This document shows, in pieces, positions 61,827-64,000 of a DNA stretch of 64,000 nt. Made by a program: the position numbers and the translations under genes. The DNA is taken from positions 24,650 to 88,649 of the IMG/VR virus record IMGVR_UViG_3300028025_000093; one strand, 5' to 3'. The notes beneath the pieces were generated by a model. That model had not been told where the DNA came from, ran no database searches, and was given only the letters and a program-made list of their open reading frames with translations. The stretch comes from a virus. Every line of letters starts with the position of its first letter. Within the stretch, counting starts at the first letter, position 1.

Positions 61827-64000
61827 ATGGCATCTATTATTCGCATAAAGCGTTCATCAGTTAGTGGAAATCCAGCAACGCTGGGTGCTGGTGAATTAGC
61901 GTACTCAGCATTAACCGATAACGGCTCAAATGGTGGTGATCGTTTATACATTGGTTTTGGTACAGAAACTGCTGGCAATGCTGCTAACCACATTGTTATT
62001 GGTGGTAAATATTTCACCGATATGTTGGATCATACTAAGGGTGCGACGCTTGCAAACTCTGCTCTTATAACTGATGCAAATTCCAAATTAGATCTATTAT
62101 TAGTTGACAATTTATCGCTAAATGGCAATACTTTAAGTTCAACAAACACCAATGGTAATTTAACTCTTGCTGCAAATGGCACTGGGTTTATTGATATCTC
62201 TACTGGTGTCGTTAAAATTGCTTCCACTACTGCAGCCACTGGTTCAAATACTGGTGCGTTACAAGTTGCTGGTGGTGTTTCTATTGAAGGTGCTCTTTAT
62301 CTTAATGGTACATTAGCAGCTGGAAGCTCATCATTCACTTCTATTAATAATACACCAATTGGTAATACTACACCAAGCACTGGTGCATTTACAACTTTAT
62401 CTGCAAGCAGCACATTAACTGTTACTGGCGCAGCGACATTTAATGGCGCAGTAAACATTGGTGCTGTAACTCTTGCTGAGTACATCTATGATACAGTTGG
62501 TGGTGCTGTAACTGGTGGAACAGGTATTACTATTACAAATAGTGATGCTGGAAATACTTCTACAGTTTCTATCACCAATACTGGTGTAACTTCTGGGTCA
62601 TATGGTTCTACTACAGCAATTCCAGTTATCACTGTTAATGCTCAAGGTCAATTAACTGGCGTTACAACTGCTCCAATCACTACAACTCTTGGTATTGCAG
62701 CTGATACAGGCACAGATTCTATTGCTCTTGCCAGTGATACATTAACTTTTGCTGGTGGTGAAGGTATTGATACTTCTATCAATACAGTTACTAATACACT
62801 TACTATTGCAGCAGAAGATGCTTCTACATCTAACAAGGGTGTCGCTTCTTTTGAAACTGCAGATTTCAATGTAACAGCTGGTGCAGTTGAATTAAAAGAT
62901 ACAGTTGTTAAATCTGTTACTACAGATTCTGGTGCTTTAACTCCAGCCACTCATGGATTCTCTATCCTTGGTGGTGAAGGTATTGATGTAACTCACTCTG
63001 GTACAACAATCACAGTTACTGGTGAACTGGCTTCTACAACTAATATCGGTGTAGCATCTTTTGACACTAATAACTTTACTGTTACAGCTGGTGTTGTTGC
63101 TGCTAAAACTGTTACTCTTGGTTCTTCTACTTTAACACTTGGTTCTACCACAACTGCTATTGCTGGTCTTACTGAACTAACTGTTGATAATTTAAACTTT
63201 AATGGCAATACAATCAGTTCTACTGATACTAATGGCGATATTATCATTAGTCCAAATGGTACTGGTAAGGTTGACGTTGCTGGTTCTGTTATTACTGGTC
63301 TTAGTGAACCTGTTGGTCCAACTGATGCAGCAACAAAGAACTATGTTGATACTGTTGCTGAAGGATTACACGTTCACGAAGCTGCAAAAGTTGCAACTAC
63401 TGACACTCTTGCTGTTCTTTCTGGTGGAACTGTAACATATGCCAATGGTACTGCTGGTGTTGGTGCAACACTTACTCTTTCTGCTGGTTTAACAGCACTT
63501 GATGGTGTAACACTGGCCAATGGCGATCGTATTCTTGTTAAGAATGAAGCAAACCAAGCACACAACGGTATGTATGTACGTACCAGTGCAACTGTTCTTA
63601 CTCGTGCTTCTGACTTTGACACTGCTGCTGAAATCGGTGGTGGTGACTTTACTTTCGTTGAAAATGGTAGTACATACGGAAACACTGGTTGGGTACAAAC
63701 TTTTGAAGTATTGACTGTTGGTACAGATACTGTTATCTGGCAACAGTTCTCTGGTACTGGTACATTTACTGCTGGTGCTGGTTTAACTATTTCTGGTACA
63801 GAGTTTAATGTTATCGGTACTGCAAATAGAATTACAGTAAATCCAGATAGCGTTGATATTGCTTCCACTTATGTTGGTCAAACTTCTATCACTACTCTTG
63901 GAACAATTAGTTCTGGTACTTGGCAGGGCACTATTGTTGCTGGTCAATACGGTGGTACTGGTGTTAACAATGCTGGTAAGACAATTACTCTCGGTGGTAA
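61827..64000 (+). CDS. long tail fibre protein (partial, runs off the window)
   Basis: Open from ATG 61827 to the window end, at least 724 residues. The front (ASIIRIKRSSVSGNPATLGAGELAYSALTD) is the usual fibre anchor. Phrases such as NGNTLSSTNTNGNLTLAANGTGFIDI and NGNTISSTDTNGDIIISPNGTGKVDV recur, as does SEPVGPTDAATKNYVD followed by a DGxTLANGDRILVKNEANQAHNGMYV segment. These are hallmarks of long fibres of aquatic T4-group phages. GGAGA precedes the ATG. The C-terminal receptor-binding end is not in the window. Confidence 0.88.
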   Translation, partial: MASIIRIKRSSVSGNPATLGAGELAYSALTDNGSNGGDRLYIGFGTETAGNAANHIVIGGKYFTDMLDHTKGATLANSALITDANSKLDLLLVDNLSLNGNTLSSTNTNGNLTLAANGTGFIDISTGVVKIASTTAATGSNTGALQVAGGVSIEGALYLNGTLAAGSSSFTSINNTPIGNTTPSTGAFTTLSASSTLTVTGAATFNGAVNIGAVTLAEYIYDTVGGAVTGGTGITITNSDAGNTSTVSITNTGVTSGSYGSTTAIPVITVNAQGQLTGVTTAPITTTLGIAADTGTDSIALASDTLTFAGGEGIDTSINTVTNTLTIAAEDASTSNKGVASFETADFNVTAGAVELKDTVVKSVTTDSGALTPATHGFSILGGEGIDVTHSGTTITVTGELASTTNIGVASFDTNNFTVTAGVVAAKTVTLGSSTLTLGSTTTAIAGLTELTVDNLNFNGNTISSTDTNGDIIISPNGTGKVDVAGSVITGLSEPVGPTDAATKNYVDTVAEGLHVHEAAKVATTDTLAVLSGGTVTYANGTAGVGATLTLSAGLTALDGVTLANGDRILVKNEANQAHNGMYVRTSATVLTRASDFDTAAEIGGGDFTFVENGSTYGNTGWVQTFEVLTVGTDTVIWQQFSGTGTFTAGAGLTISGTEFNVIGTANRITVNPDSVDIASTYVGQTSITTLGTISSGTWQGTIVAGQYGGTGVNNAGKTITLGG

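Noticed and set aside
63374-63868. 164-codon minus-strand frame inside the long fibre gene
   Set aside because: Antisense to repeated fibre sequence; composition mirrors Thr/Val/Gly-rich fibre codons.
1-64000. CRISPR arrays, insertion sequences, integrase or attachment sites
   Set aside because: No regularly spaced direct repeats, transposase-like or integrase-like proteins were found; the content is that of a lytic phage.

Overview
The window is part of a T4-like myovirus genome (order Caudoviricetes), AT-rich, with the gene content of aquatic relatives of the cyanophage/pelagiphage T4 group. The evidence is the T4 synteny block gp33-gp59-gp32, small terminase gp16, head-completion nuclease gp4, baseplate/tail genes gp48, 53, 27, 5, PAAR, 25, 6 and 8, plus PhoH, GroES, ClpP and several 2OG-Fe(II) oxygenases. 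The host cannot be read directly. A two-piece (circularly permuted) tmRNA whose tag ends ANDAQFALAA, and a Bug/TctC-type binding protein, would fit a betaproteobacterium. That is inference.

Layout. 1-1222: a poorly understood non-coding stretch, then eight tRNA genes (Thr-UGU, Met-CAU, Leu-UAG, Asn-GUU, Ala-UGC, Thr-AGU, Trp-CCA, Gly-UCC) with one small basic protein among them. 1243-8680: an accessory operon with four 2OG-Fe(II) oxygenase-like proteins, a PP-loop ATPase, a double methyltransferase, small membrane proteins and a secreted Bug-type binding protein. 8677-19416: many tightly packed small genes, including a 2H phosphoesterase (possible anti-CBASS Acb1 type), a SLOG/DUF2493 protein, a YnfA-like membrane protein, an AAA+ ATPase, a metallophosphoesterase, a MazG-like pyrophosphatase and a 5'-nucleotidase. 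19438-27866: FmdB-like protein, PhoH, GH19 endolysin, PD-(D/E)XK exonuclease, permuted tmRNA, GroES, SleB, ClpP, gp33, gp59 and gp32, closed by a strong terminator. 27914-33805 (minus strand): tape measure, gp51/gp26 pair, gp16, holin, two membrane proteins, gp54, a conserved virion protein and gp4. 33848-64000 (plus strand): baseplate and tail-fibre genes. Between two fibre genes lies an unusual cassette with a Cys-Asn repeat protein, a radical SAM/SPASM enzyme, a TRAP/DctP-like protein without signal peptide and an asparagine-synthase-like PP-loop protein.

Regulation visible in the sequence. Six sigma70-like promoters have -35 and -10 boxes 17 bp apart and an ATG exactly six bases after the -10 box, which predicts leaderless transcripts. 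Structural genes are preceded by T4-late-type boxes (CTAAATA / TATAAATA), including a divergent pair at 33809-33839.

Most interesting: (1) the Cys-rich/radical SAM cassette at 55133-60555, which looks like a virion-associated RiPP-type modification system; (2) the phage-encoded permuted tmRNA; (3) the fixed-geometry leaderless promoters; (4) a T8 slippery run at the end of the gp26-like gene that would fuse it by -1 frameshift to the gp51-like ORF, as in lambda gpG/gpGT.
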